A stretch of 21,344 nucleotides of DNA from a virus. Where the stretch lies: IMG/VR virus record IMGVR_UViG_3300006735_000321, positions 1 through 21,344 of that record; one strand, 5' to 3'. Shown here one piece after another: positions 11,953 through 19,771 of this stretch. Each line of letters begins with the position of its first letter. Within the stretch, counting starts at the first letter, position 1. The notes under the pieces are model-generated. The model saw only the letters and a program-made list of their open reading frames with translations. It had not been told where the DNA came from and searched no databases. The translations under genes were made by a program, and so were the position numbers.

Positions 11953-13269
11953 ATGAATGTCTTTGATGCTATGGCTGAATATGTGAACCGTAATCACTAT
12001 GTTGATGTCGAAGACAAAGTTCCTGTATTCCTGTGCTCCATTGGCACTCACATATTCAACGGACTCAACAAGTGCGGCACATGTCCGTTCATACCTGTTG
12101 AGGGTGTCGAAGGATTCGAGATTGAATCTTGTATTCTACGACATGACAAAGACCCAATCTATACGCCTATGTCTCATGTCGCTGATACGAGACTTCACAT
12201 ACTGATGCTGGGTATGAAAGGGTCGGGTAAATCGGTGCTCATACAGTTGTTCCTAAGCCCAAAAACAGGGCTATTATCGAATGCGGCTAATGCTGAAATC
12301 GGCATGGGCTTTAGAACCGACATCGGACCGAACTCAATTACCGAAGCAGGTATGTTTGGTTCTGTTGATGAAGAGGGCAATATCATGGGGCGACCACTCG
12401 CTCGTGAATTATGTGGTGGGTTCCTCGGTTTCGAGGAGTTCTCCTCCATCACTGATGCTGGCAAAAAGGAGCACAGCACAGATATTAAGAATCAACTATT
12501 GACTTCTACCGATAACGGTCGGGTCAAGAAGGTTATGCGTGCTGGGTGGGTAGAATACATTACTCGATACACCTTATGGGCTGGCACTCAGCCTGCTCGA
12601 TTCGAGATGGAGTCCGGTCTTGACCGACGCTTCTTCATTATCGACATTGAGATGAACCCCGAAAAAGAACGCCTGTTTAAGATAGCGCAGGCCAAACAAG
12701 CGAGCATGACTCCAAGCGAGCGTGCTGAACTAATAGGCATGGCTGATAGACTACGCAACTTCTTTACCGACCGAGCACTCGATGTTATTATGAATCCACC
12801 CACAGGGCTACGCTTCGATGACGAGTTCAATGAGTGGTTGTTCCGACCCGAAGTGCGTAGCCACGAGGCCGACCTGTTTCGACGCTTGGCCCTCGGTTAC
12901 TCTATCATGTCGCCCGAATACAAAGGTGGCGGCATACTACACATCAAAATGACGGACCAACTACGAACTATACTTGACCGTTGCTTAGATATGCGACGAA
13001 CTGTGATGGACTCCGACCTGCGCCTCATCAAGACGGCGTTTTGGAACCAAGCCATGTCTCGCTCCAACCTCATTAAAGAGGTAGCACGAATGATTACTAA
13101 TGGCGATTATCAATCCGCTAAGCGGTGGATTGAGGACAACCTACATATACAGGCGTGGTATAATGAAGAAAGGCCGAAGGGCGGAGGTAGAGGGCGTAAG
13201 GGAGTGTCGTGTTATATCGGCTATCCTCAAGCATCCTACGAACCCGCTAAAGCGGAGAAGGTGAACTAA
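11953..13269 (+). CDS. MCM-like AAA+ replicative helicase
   Basis: This 438-aa protein carries an AAA+ core of MCM type: Walker A GMKGSGKS (87-94), a Walker B-like GGFLGFEEFSS (155-165), a pre-sensor hairpin (VKKVMRAGWVEYI, about 191-203), sensor 1 LWAGTQPARF (208-217) and an arginine-finger stretch SGLDRRFFII (221-230), matching MCM's AANP and SRFDL sites in order. The first acid of Walker B is Glu instead of Asp. The N-terminal part is only about 80 residues, with a CGTC pair (41-44), far shorter than the roughly 250-residue MCM N-domain. The C-terminus (370-438) looks like a winged helix ending in a basic GGGRGRKG segment. ATG 11953 is the first start after the previous stop. It should unwind DNA for viral replication. 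Confidence 0.75.
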   Translation: MNVFDAMAEYVNRNHYVDVEDKVPVFLCSIGTHIFNGLNKCGTCPFIPVEGVEGFEIESCILRHDKDPIYTPMSHVADTRLHILMLGMKGSGKSVLIQLFLSPKTGLLSNAANAEIGMGFRTDIGPNSITEAGMFGSVDEEGNIMGRPLARELCGGFLGFEEFSSITDAGKKEHSTDIKNQLLTSTDNGRVKKVMRAGWVEYITRYTLWAGTQPARFEMESGLDRRFFIIDIEMNPEKERLFKIAQAKQASMTPSERAELIGMADRLRNFFTDRALDVIMNPPTGLRFDDEFNEWLFRPEVRSHEADLFRRLALGYSIMSPEYKGGGILHIKMTDQLRTILDRCLDMRRTVMDSDLRLIKTAFWNQAMSRSNLIKEVARMITNGDYQSAKRWIEDNLHIQAWYNEERPKGGGRGRKGVSCYIGYPQASYEPAKAEKVN

Positions 13270-13270
13270 G

Positions 13271-13543
13271 ATGAAATACAATAAAAGATTTATTAAGCGA
13301 GCAATAGAATACATTAAGACAAACGGACCGGCTACTGCCGAAGAACTACATGACGCACTAAGGTTTACTAAAAAGGGTAGACCCGAAGTGCACCCTCGGA
13401 CAAAGCCACAGGTTCAACAGATACTTTGTCGAAGTAAATTGCTTAAATCACATTGGACTAAAGTTGCTCGTGCCGACAATAAGGAATATCCTCGATACAC
13501 CACTTATAAAGTGAGACAATACTCGGTGGCAGGTGATGAGTGA
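13271..13543 (+). CDS. Winged-helix DNA-binding protein, 90 aa
   Basis: FIKRAIEYIKTNGPATAEELHDALR (8-32) is a classic helix 1/helix 2 of a winged helix; HPRTKPQVQQILCRSKLLKS is the recognition helix and YPRYTTYKVRQYSV the wing. A start right after the helicase stop with AAGGTGA upstream suggests translation from the same message. The C-terminal 'TTYKVRQYSV' corresponds to 'YHYKVKLWSV' in the next gene, so the two look like diverged tandem duplicates. DNA target unknown. Confidence 0.7.
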   Translation: MKYNKRFIKRAIEYIKTNGPATAEELHDALRFTKKGRPEVHPRTKPQVQQILCRSKLLKSHWTKVARADNKEYPRYTTYKVRQYSVAGDE

Positions 13544-13812
13544 TGGGTAGATACACTCAATGGTGCGACCGAGCACGAGAACAGATACTACGACACGGCG
13601 AGATGTCATCTCGCACACTTATGTATAACATAGCACAGTCGGGGTTCAGCCAAAAGCGCAGTCCTACAAGTGTGCGCTCGGCATCCCAAGCCCTGCTACG
13701 AGACCACCGCTTTGCCTCACATGAACCCGATGTCGGGTCATACCAATTTGGTGAAGGTGAAGTAGCGAAAGGTTATCACTACAAAGTAAAATTATGGAGT
13801 GTGGTTCAATGA
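13543..13812 (+). CDS. Winged-helix DNA-binding protein, 89 aa
   Basis: ATG 13543 shares one base with the previous stop and follows AGGTGATG. YTQWCDRAREQILRHGEMSSRTLMYNIAQSG gives helix 1/helix 2, RSPTSVRSASQALLRDHRFAS the recognition helix and GYHYKVKLWSVV the closing strand. The length, order of parts and ending match the preceding gene, which argues for a tandem duplication. It overlaps the next gene as ATGA. Confidence 0.65.
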   Translation: MGRYTQWCDRAREQILRHGEMSSRTLMYNIAQSGFSQKRSPTSVRSASQALLRDHRFASHEPDVGSYQFGEGEVAKGYHYKVKLWSVVQ

Positions 13813-14438
13813 AGACCCGACGACAAATCCAAGACAAGATAGATGAAACCCGTAACGAAGTAGTAATCAATGCTCTCCGCTGGGTCATCGAAGACAACAA
13901 CTGTGCTGTGTGTCAATTACCAAACAAGCGTGAGGTCGAAGTCAAAATCCACCGAGGCGAGATGACAAGCACATTCCTTGAATCAAAGTATTCATGGCCT
14001 GTTGGCACAGTTAATCGCCACATGGATGAGCACCTACAATATGACCCCAACGAAGCGTCGCATATCGAACAGATGCGTGATGAGTCAATCAGCACACTCA
14101 ATGTTGCCGAAAACCTCGTGCAACGCCTTGTCTCGTGGCTTGATGAACTTGAGCAACGAAAAGTAACCGAGGGCTTAACCTCGGAATGGATTGGTGACGC
14201 TACCAAGTTACTATCTCAAGGACAAGGCTTCTTGAAGTTGGTAGGTCAACTCAAGAGTGAGATTGGCGTTGATTCTCAACTGCTATTGGCCGACCGTAAG
14301 GTCGAGAACATGATGGCTATTCTTGTAGAAGTTCTACGCAACGAACCAATTTACCTCGACCAAATCCAACTCCGGCTCGCCAGTATGCAAACACCAACTG
14401 TTACCTATGACGACGCCGACTTCGAGGTGGTAGAATGA
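13809..14438 (+). CDS. Zinc/HTH DNA-binding protein, resembling phage terminase small subunits
   Basis: A 209-aa protein with CAVC (C32, C35), then a short helix, then a helix-turn-helix-like EMTSTFLESKYSWPVGTVNRH with H71 and H75 (RHMDEHL). The order C..C....R..(I)...L..G......Y..S...V.RH...HL is common in phage terminase small subunits and small phage or transposase DNA-binding proteins. Residues 90-209 are helical and acidic, suitable for oligomerisation, with an acidic tail (DDADFEVVE). ATG 13809 is in an ATGA overlap. A large terminase is not nearby, so a replication- or packaging-site binder is equally possible. Confidence 0.5.
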   Translation: MKTRRQIQDKIDETRNEVVINALRWVIEDNNCAVCQLPNKREVEVKIHRGEMTSTFLESKYSWPVGTVNRHMDEHLQYDPNEASHIEQMRDESISTLNVAENLVQRLVSWLDELEQRKVTEGLTSEWIGDATKLLSQGQGFLKLVGQLKSEIGVDSQLLLADRKVENMMAILVEVLRNEPIYLDQIQLRLASMQTPTVTYDDADFEVVE

Positions 14439-14548
14439 AGCCGGAGTGGATGTGGATTCTTGAGAGGGCAGGTCGTAGAAGACTTAACTCTCCAAAGGAG
14501 CAACACTATCTTAATTCCTTAGAACCTTGCGAGTGTGAGGAGGAATGA
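14435..14548 (+). CDS. Possible 37-aa protein
   Basis: It is framed by ATGA overlaps on both sides (14435-14438 and 14545-14548), with GAGGTGGTAGA upstream. The start MKPEWMWILERAGRRR is basic and the end PCECEEE is acidic. It may be a true micro-protein or a coupling link. Nothing is known. Confidence 0.5.
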   Translation: MKPEWMWILERAGRRRLNSPKEQHYLNSLEPCECEEE

Positions 14549-14808
14549 GTATCAAATCTTGGCGTAGCAAAAGTGCTACTATGTTATTCACACGACCAAT
14601 CTACGAGCGTGAGTTCCCTGCTCTCGCTCAAGCCATGTCCGATGATGGTTTAAGTATTCGCTTAGTGAATAAAGGTAATGGTTATGAGTTGTATGTTGCA
14701 GACTATCAAGTCGCCACGAAGTCGGTGCGGGAGGTGTGGGGATTATCACCACATCAAATGCGCCGATTCATAGATTGGGTATTGACAAATGACACGGAGT
14801 TGATGTGA
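14545..14808 (+). CDS. Hypothetical 87-aa protein
   Basis: The start is in an ATGA overlap after GAGGAGGA. A helical N-terminus (REFPALAQAMSDDG), a beta hairpin (LSIRLVNKGNGYELYVADYQVAT) and a C-terminal helix (SPHQMRRFIDWVLTNDTEL) give a compact alpha-beta-beta-alpha unit. No family recognised. Confidence 0.65.
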   Translation: MSIKSWRSKSATMLFTRPIYEREFPALAQAMSDDGLSIRLVNKGNGYELYVADYQVATKSVREVWGLSPHQMRRFIDWVLTNDTELM

Positions 14809-14809
14809 T

Positions 14810-15478
14810 ATGGGAGTAGTAATTTTTACCAAAGACGACGAGCGATACAGGACTGGAGACTACTTCGCTATGTATGGCGAACTTACAGTCTCCCCTACCC
14901 TACCGCATACTACCTATATTCTACACATCAACAAGTTCAATGAACAAGACGCTATTTATTGGGCTAAGATTGTTCCTTTCCGACTTGTAGTAGTGTGTGA
15001 CAAGTTGCCCAAATTGACAAAGGCGAGTGACGAATGCGTCATCCTCGACCAATCAATCAAGACCACTAAGCCGGACTTTTCTCGCAAAATGAGAGCCGCC
15101 CTATGCTGGGCCGACCGTGACCGAGCACACAGTGCCCTCGGCCCTATCCCTCTCCCCTTAGCCAACGCATTCATCAAGGTTAATGTTAATGACATTAGCC
15201 TCGGTCGCCTCTTGGCTCGATGTCGTTACACGCTACACGAAAATTACACTCGTGCCGCTATTGCATACGGTGTCAATCCAGTTCGTAAGTTCAAGTGGCC
15301 TTCTAAGAAGGCCAACAAGGACTATATAGTGCCGAAAGGTATTAGACAAACAGACAAGCACATAAGCACTATCATCAATAATGATGTGATAGTAGCCAAT
15401 GAGTTGCGTATCAATGATACCGCCGCTCTACCTGCTCGTCTAAACAAAACAAAACAGGATGTAATACAATGGGTATGA
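14810..15478 (+). CDS. Hypothetical 222-aa protein, possible clamp-loader partner
   Basis: ATG 14810 follows GGAG (14796-14799). Part 1 is alpha/beta with Rossmann-like strands (TTYILHINKF, FRLVVVCDKLPKL, ECVILDQSI) and no P-loop; part 2 is helical and basic (SRKMRAALCWADRDRAHSALG, GRLLARCRYTLHENYTRAAIAYGV). A nucleotide-free, AAA-like shape next to the RFC small subunit gene resembles the delta/gp62-type partners of phage clamp loaders, but no sequence motif proves it. The C-terminus overlaps the next gene. Confidence 0.55.
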   Translation: MGVVIFTKDDERYRTGDYFAMYGELTVSPTLPHTTYILHINKFNEQDAIYWAKIVPFRLVVVCDKLPKLTKASDECVILDQSIKTTKPDFSRKMRAALCWADRDRAHSALGPIPLPLANAFIKVNVNDISLGRLLARCRYTLHENYTRAAIAYGVNPVRKFKWPSKKANKDYIVPKGIRQTDKHISTIINNDVIVANELRINDTAALPARLNKTKQDVIQWV

Positions 15479-15843
15479 TGATGAAAGAAGAAGCAGTAGA
15501 TACAGTGTTCGTTTATGGAACACTCAAGAAAGGATATAGTAATCACGGATTGATAGAGGATTCGCTCTTTCTTGGTGAGTTCTCCACTAATCCAAAGTGG
15601 GGGCTTATGGACTTAGGCCCATACCCTGCTATGGTTCGTGGTGGATTTGAAGTGAAGGGCGAGGCATACGGTGTCTCGGAGTCTACTCTTGAAAGACTTG
15701 ACTACCTCGAAGGGGTAGACCGAGGACTTTACTCTCGCCGTAGAATCAATGTCAAAGATAATCTCGGAAATAAAATTAGTGCGTGGGTCTACATTTACAA
15801 TGCTATTCCGCATGACACTGTTCAACTGATGGGGGAATGGTAA
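15469..15843 (+). CDS. Gamma-glutamylcyclotransferase-like (GGCT/AIG2 family) protein
   Basis: 124 aa with the full signature of the family. VFVYGTLKKGYSNH (13-26) forms the substrate loop, DLGPYPAMV follows, then VKGEAYGVSESTLERLDYLEG (62-82) with the catalytic Glu81, then YSRRRINV and AWVYIYN. Family members release 5-oxoproline from gamma-glutamyl amines, peptides or glutathione-like compounds, or act on modified amines. All key residues appear present, so it should be active. It overlaps the previous gene by 10 nt; several in-frame ATGs (15469, 15475, 15478, 15481) leave the exact start open. The cell substrate is unknown. Confidence 0.85.
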   Translation: MGMMMKEEAVDTVFVYGTLKKGYSNHGLIEDSLFLGEFSTNPKWGLMDLGPYPAMVRGGFEVKGEAYGVSESTLERLDYLEGVDRGLYSRRRINVKDNLGNKISAWVYIYNAIPHDTVQLMGEW

Positions 15844-15844
15844 T

Positions 15845-16033
15845 ATGGATTACGGCAGTGGTGGCTTATTTATTATCTTAGGATTCTTACTGATGATTAT
15901 TATTCCTGCTTTGATGGACCCCGAAACATACGATTACGGCGGAGCATACCAGTTCGACACCAAGACTACAATTGAACATGAGCAACGAGCCATGCGTTCC
16001 GAATCACTTATTTGGATGAACCAAGACGAGTGA
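15845..16033 (+). CDS. Small membrane protein, 62 aa
   Basis: One clear membrane segment at residues 7-25 (GLFIILGFLLMIIIPALM) follows a six-residue N-terminus; the rest (PETYDYGG... EHEQRAMRSESLIWMNQDE) is polar and probably on one side of the membrane. It is the only obvious membrane protein in the window. Holin-like or host-surface roles are possible but unsupported. It starts 1 nt after the previous stop. Confidence 0.7.
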   Translation: MDYGSGGLFIILGFLLMIIIPALMDPETYDYGGAYQFDTKTTIEHEQRAMRSESLIWMNQDE

Positions 16034-16035
16034 CG

Positions 16036-16065
16036 CTGATATAGCATGAGTCATTACGCTTAAGT
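16036..16065 (+). promoter_or_regulatory. TATA promoter for the leaderless gene at 16066
   Basis: GCTGATATAGCATG has TATA at 16040-16043, exactly 26 nt before GTG 16066, as at 7760-7786. GCTGATATA is shared with copy 1 of class I (1793-1800), but the GC-rich block is missing. Confidence 0.55.
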
Positions 16066-16473
16066 GTGTCGGCCAATAATAATAACAAGAGGGTGCGGAG
16101 AGCAATAGTAGAATTATTGCTTGAGCATGGACCTGCAACTCGTGAAGAAGTAGCGGAACTATTGCAGAATTACAAAGGTGTAAAGAATGTTCCTTCTCCT
16201 AATAGCCTCAGTGCTCTCATGTCTAAGAATCCGCAGGTTGTTATCGTGGGCAAACAAAAAGTCGAGATGACTCTTGGCATCAACACACATCATATGATGT
16301 TTGATATTGACCGAGTAGTAATCAAGACCAAAGATGATTTGATTTTGACTCGACCAATATCTGTTATGACTCCATCCGAGCGACGCAAAGCAATTCAGTG
16401 TAAGGATTGCGGTCGAACTCGAATCATGCCTAAAGGCTCTAATAAGTGTCTCGCATGTCATCGTAGAGAGTAA
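16066..16473 (+). CDS. Winged-helix protein with C-terminal zinc ribbon, 135 aa
   Basis: RRAIVELLLEHGPATREEVAELLQNY (11-36) is helix 1/helix 2 of a winged helix, SPNSLSALMSKNPQVVIVGKQKVEMTL (44-70) the recognition helix and wing. The C-terminus has CKDC (112-115) and CLAC (128-131), a four-cysteine zinc ribbon. The combination is typical of archaeal transcription factors. GTG 16066 is preferred because a TATA box lies 26 nt upstream and no Shine-Dalgarno is present. It lies directly before the RFC promoter. Confidence 0.65.
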   Translation: MSANNNNKRVRRAIVELLLEHGPATREEVAELLQNYKGVKNVPSPNSLSALMSKNPQVVIVGKQKVEMTLGINTHHMMFDIDRVVIKTKDDLILTRPISVMTPSERRKAIQCKDCGRTRIMPKGSNKCLACHRRE

Positions 16474-16505
16474 GGTTATATAGTGGCGTAGACTCATGTT
16501 AAGGC
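16474..16505 (+). promoter_or_regulatory. Class II TATA promoter (copy 2), leaderless
   Basis: AAGGTTATATAGTGGCGTAG, with TATATA at 16477-16482, 29 nt before ATG 16506 and no Shine-Dalgarno between. It overlaps the end of the preceding gene by a few bases of spacing only. Confidence 0.7.
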
Positions 16506-17408
16506 ATGAGACAAGTATGGGCTACCAAGCACCGACCCTCTACTCTCGATGAGTTCGTGGGCCAAGAACACATTGTTAATGAGTTCTCAAATGTTATTCA
16601 AGACCTTAAATCAATGCAACATTATATTTTTCATTCTCCCGAAGCGGGAACAGGTAAGACTTCTCTCGCTCACATATTGGCTAATCAACTTGGCTACACC
16701 ATTCACATGTATAATGCGTCGTCTAAGCGACAGCGTGGTATCGAGTTCATTGAAGATGAACTCGCACCTATGACTCGGCTCGGTCAATGGGAAACGATTT
16801 ACTTTTTAGATGAAGCCGACCAACTTACTGATGCGGCGCAGTCGGCACTCAAGGGTGTTATAGAAGGCGCTCAAGGCTACTTCATCCTTACCTGCAACGA
16901 CTTGACTAAGTTATCACCGTGGCTGAAATCTCGGTGTCAAGTAAGAACCTTTGAACCCATAGGTGATAGCGAGATGTTTCTCCGACTACATCAAGTAGAT
17001 GGCTACGAAGGCTTCTTTACAAACAACGATGACCTTGACAAAATCATAGATGCCAACAAAGGCGACCTACGAAACGCAATCAATACCCTTCAAGCATACC
17101 ACACTATGCCGGAGGAGACTCGACAACAATTCTTACTCTCAATATCCGAACCCGAAGTTGATGCGGCTAAAATCCTCACACTTTGCATTAAGGAAAAGCA
17201 GGTAGAAGAAGCCGTGAAGTGCATGGGCACTCCGGTCAACCTGCGAAAGACAATAGACGCCGTGTTTAACTACGGCATTCACTCCCCCGCTAAACCCGAA
17301 AGCAAATTGCTCTTGGTGGATGCCGCTACACAGGCCCAAAGGGATTTGTTAAGTGGCGTCGAGTCTCACTATGTTATGTGGGATTTTTGCCGGAGATTGG
17401 CTGAATAG
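16506..17408 (+). CDS. rfcS: Replication factor C small subunit (clamp loader ATPase)
   Basis: 300 aa with all RFC small-subunit boxes. WATKHRPSTLDEFVGQEHI (5-23) is box II-like, Walker A PEAGTGKT (45-52), Walker B IYFLDEAD (98-105), sensor 1 with N131 (ILTCND), and SRC (142-144) with the arginine finger that acts on the neighbouring subunit. KGDLRNAINTLQ (about 199-211) is sensor 2. It loads the sliding clamp onto primed DNA. It is somewhat short compared with the usual 315-330 aa, with a small C-terminal collar. A leaderless start under a class II promoter. No large subunit is seen, so it may use the host's or the protein at 14810. Confidence 0.9.
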   Translation: MRQVWATKHRPSTLDEFVGQEHIVNEFSNVIQDLKSMQHYIFHSPEAGTGKTSLAHILANQLGYTIHMYNASSKRQRGIEFIEDELAPMTRLGQWETIYFLDEADQLTDAAQSALKGVIEGAQGYFILTCNDLTKLSPWLKSRCQVRTFEPIGDSEMFLRLHQVDGYEGFFTNNDDLDKIIDANKGDLRNAINTLQAYHTMPEETRQQFLLSISEPEVDAAKILTLCIKEKQVEEAVKCMGTPVNLRKTIDAVFNYGIHSPAKPESKLLLVDAATQAQRDLLSGVESHYVMWDFCRRLAE

Positions 17409-17411
17409 ATA

Positions 17412-17449
17412 GGGTTATATAGTGGCGGAGATACATGGAAATATGAGGT
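17412..17449 (+). promoter_or_regulatory. Class II TATA promoter (copy 3) and Shine-Dalgarno
   Basis: GGGTTATATAGTGGCGGAG, with TATATA at 17416-17421; predicted transcript start near 17442. GAGGT (17445-17449) is 6 nt before ATG 17456, so this copy drives a message with a short leader. Confidence 0.7.
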
Positions 17450-17455
17450 ATTACA

Positions 17456-18646
17456 ATGGTAGATATTGAACAGATGATAGAAAGAATTAGCAAAAATGTA
17501 AATTGCACGACCGACGCACTAAGTGCTCGGATGAATACGGTGCTCGACGCAAATCGAGCGGCATGGATGGATGCTGGAAAGACAGAAGAGGAGTGCACCA
17601 TCAACGCACTTCGTATTGCTGGCCGACAAGTTAAGAGCGAAGGTGAACGCCTCAAGCGTTCCGGCGCAACTCTCTTTGAAGGAATGTTTATTAGCGCACC
17701 ACGATACAAAGACTGGGCCGACTTCGCTTACAAGAAAGCGGCTAAGAGTATTGGTGACTCCGCTATTGCGGATGCTATGGTCGAAGATGGACTGGCGACA
17801 GTCTACGAAGACAACAACGACGGCACATACACTAAAAAATACAACGGCTCTTTGGCTCGTGGCGAAGCATTCGACCCCGATGTCACTACAACAGACATCT
17901 CCGAATTGCCAAAGAACACATATGACGCTGGCAACGGACTACACTTTCATTTGATTTGGGATAAGGCCAGCCCTACATTCCCTTCGGGCGATAAGAACTT
18001 CAAGTATGGCAACCCTCGCCCACTAAGCGAAAAGGACCGCAACTGTATGTTCTTGGGTCGCAAACAAGGCGACACCGACATGCAAATCTACTCGATGCGC
18101 TTTACTGGTGCGTTGGCCGAAGTAGACCATCCGACATTCGTAGCAGGCACTATCGCTATGCGACCTGCACGCAACGGCAACACTGCCTACGCTAAGGCCG
18201 GTGTCTCGACATTTGCTGTTGACGACTCTCTACAATCCGTCTTCTCCGACGCCCCCGATGCCATGAATTATGATGGTATCAAGCGACTCGAAGGTGGACT
18301 ACAAGACATCGAAGCATATGTTGGTGGACTTAGCGACAAAGAGAAGTGGGATGCTCTTGTTTCTGTTGTTGTTGAAGTGGTTCACATTGACCCACGAGAC
18401 AACGGTGGCTACATTATGACTGTTGGCGACCTTGACATTATGAGTATGGCTGGCACCACAGACATTTATGTTCCTACATCTCAAGAGTCTCTTGTTGACT
18501 TCTCCGTAGGTTCGACTCTTATGGTTGTAGGCCAACCATACATGAGCCGTGATGATGAAGCACGCCTTGTCACTACTGGCTGGTGGTGCGCCGAGTCTAT
18601 TGGCTCCGGCGAATCCACCACTACTGATGCTGAGGGGTGGGATTGA
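17456..18646 (+). CDS. Probable ssDNA-binding protein (RPA/SSB-like)
   Basis: A 396-aa protein. The N-terminal 60 residues are helical (IEQMIERISKNVNCTTDALSARM), as in archaeal RPA-like proteins. A long beta-rich central region has YSMRFTGALAEV and later VVVEVVHIDPRDNGGYIMTVGDLD, then TDIYVPTSQESLVDFSVGSTLMVVGQPYM, in the order of an OB fold. The acidic C-terminal tail ends in DAEGWD, reminiscent of SSB tails that dock replication partners. It sits between the clamp loader and the Sak4-like ATPase, the usual place of an SSB. The family call is inferred from fold pattern and context. Its stop shares a base with the next start. Confidence 0.5.
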   Translation: MVDIEQMIERISKNVNCTTDALSARMNTVLDANRAAWMDAGKTEEECTINALRIAGRQVKSEGERLKRSGATLFEGMFISAPRYKDWADFAYKKAAKSIGDSAIADAMVEDGLATVYEDNNDGTYTKKYNGSLARGEAFDPDVTTTDISELPKNTYDAGNGLHFHLIWDKASPTFPSGDKNFKYGNPRPLSEKDRNCMFLGRKQGDTDMQIYSMRFTGALAEVDHPTFVAGTIAMRPARNGNTAYAKAGVSTFAVDDSLQSVFSDAPDAMNYDGIKRLEGGLQDIEAYVGGLSDKEKWDALVSVVVEVVHIDPRDNGGYIMTVGDLDIMSMAGTTDIYVPTSQESLVDFSVGSTLMVVGQPYMSRDDEARLVTTGWWCAESIGSGESTTTDAEGWD

Positions 18647-19575
18647 TGGCTTGGGCACAGTCTAAGACTGAGGCGGCACCTGCGAAAGCGGGTGCTACCT
18701 ATGGGGCCGACTACTACCGTGAGTTGTTCGACAAGAAGCGTGAGAACCACGCTCCGATTCGTATGGCACTGGTTGGCAAAGAGAACACAGCAAAGACTGG
18801 CCTATCTCTCGACCTCGCACTCAAGCACACGGACAAGCAAATCATTGTCCTCGATTGCGACAACTCGGCACAGAACACAGTTGATTACCTACTCTCTACC
18901 AAAGTAGAGGGTGCTGAAAGAATCCGTGTCATCCCTATGATTGATGAGATGGATGATGCTATGTGGAATGACGACAACACTACCGATTGGCTCGCAGTAG
19001 TCAAGAAGTTGGAGTGGTTCACTGCATACTTGGGTGAGAATCACTCCGATATTGGCGCAGTAGTTATGGATGGCGGCTCTACTTTTCTCAAGTGGTGCGA
19101 GTTCGTTATGACTGAACGCCTACTTGAGCGTGGCGTCATCAAAGACGAGAGCGACAACTTCAATCAGAAGGAATGGCGTGAGCGCAACCGTGTGTTTAAG
19201 GGTGTCCTTAACCGCTTGACTGCTCTACCAATCCCCTACATCTTCTTCACCTTTCACTTGAAGGACAAGAAGCAGTTCATGGATATTGGTAACGGCACTA
19301 AAGCCATGATGAAGATTGGCGAGATTGTTGATTGGGTTGATGGCACACAGCGTTTCGTAAGCCAACAGATTCTACTACGGCGATACACCAAGAAAGGCGA
19401 CAAGACCGCCGGTGTTGAGGCTGACAAAAAGTTGGGTGAGGATGACTTCGTTATTCGTGCCACTGTCAACGAGATGAAAGGCCGCAATATGGAACACTTG
19501 GGTAAGCAATATGACTTGATGAGTGTTGTCAATGGCAAAGTGGCTTGGAATGGATTACCTTTCGGGTGGGAATAA
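18646..19575 (+). CDS. Sak4/RecA-like recombination ATPase with an unusual P-loop
   Basis: 309 aa with a single RecA-type core: IRMALVGKENTAKTGLSLDLA (38-58) as Walker A, IIVLDCDNSA (66-75) as second strand, IGAVVMDGGSTFLKW (136-150) as Walker B with D142, and PYIFFTFHLKDKKQF as the next strand with a sensor-like His. This is the layout of phage Sak4-type ATPases that work with SSB in annealing and recombination. The P-loop reads GKENTAKT (44-51), with Ala in place of the usual Gly before the Lys. ATG 18646 shares a base with the previous stop (TGATG). Expected partners are the upstream ssDNA-binding protein and the clamp downstream. Confidence 0.7.
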   Translation: MAWAQSKTEAAPAKAGATYGADYYRELFDKKRENHAPIRMALVGKENTAKTGLSLDLALKHTDKQIIVLDCDNSAQNTVDYLLSTKVEGAERIRVIPMIDEMDDAMWNDDNTTDWLAVVKKLEWFTAYLGENHSDIGAVVMDGGSTFLKWCEFVMTERLLERGVIKDESDNFNQKEWRERNRVFKGVLNRLTALPIPYIFFTFHLKDKKQFMDIGNGTKAMMKIGEIVDWVDGTQRFVSQQILLRRYTKKGDKTAGVEADKKLGEDDFVIRATVNEMKGRNMEHLGKQYDLMSVVNGKVAWNGLPFGWE

Positions 19576-19576
19576 T

Positions 19577-19771
19577 ATGGCGTTTGAGGCGAAGTTGTTT
19601 GAGATGGGCGAAGAGATAACCCGCCTACGCTCAAGAATTGCAGACCTTGAGACAATCATTGATGAGATACCCAACTTGGGTGCCATCTTTGCCGCAGTCC
19701 AAGAATTACAAAACGAACATGATGCTCCGGCATCTAAGTTCGCTCATTATCTTGGGGGCTGGGCGAGATGA
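19577..19771 (+). CDS. Hypothetical 64-aa coiled-coil protein
   Basis: ATG 19577 is 1 nt after the previous stop, with GGGTGGG as Shine-Dalgarno-like site. The helix FEMGEEITRLRSRIADLETIIDEI (8-31) is a clear coiled coil; LGAIFAAVQELQNEH is a second helix. It overlaps the sliding-clamp gene as ATGA, so a replisome link is plausible, but no motif shows it. Confidence 0.65.
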   Translation: MAFEAKLFEMGEEITRLRSRIADLETIIDEIPNLGAIFAAVQELQNEHDAPASKFAHYLGGWAR

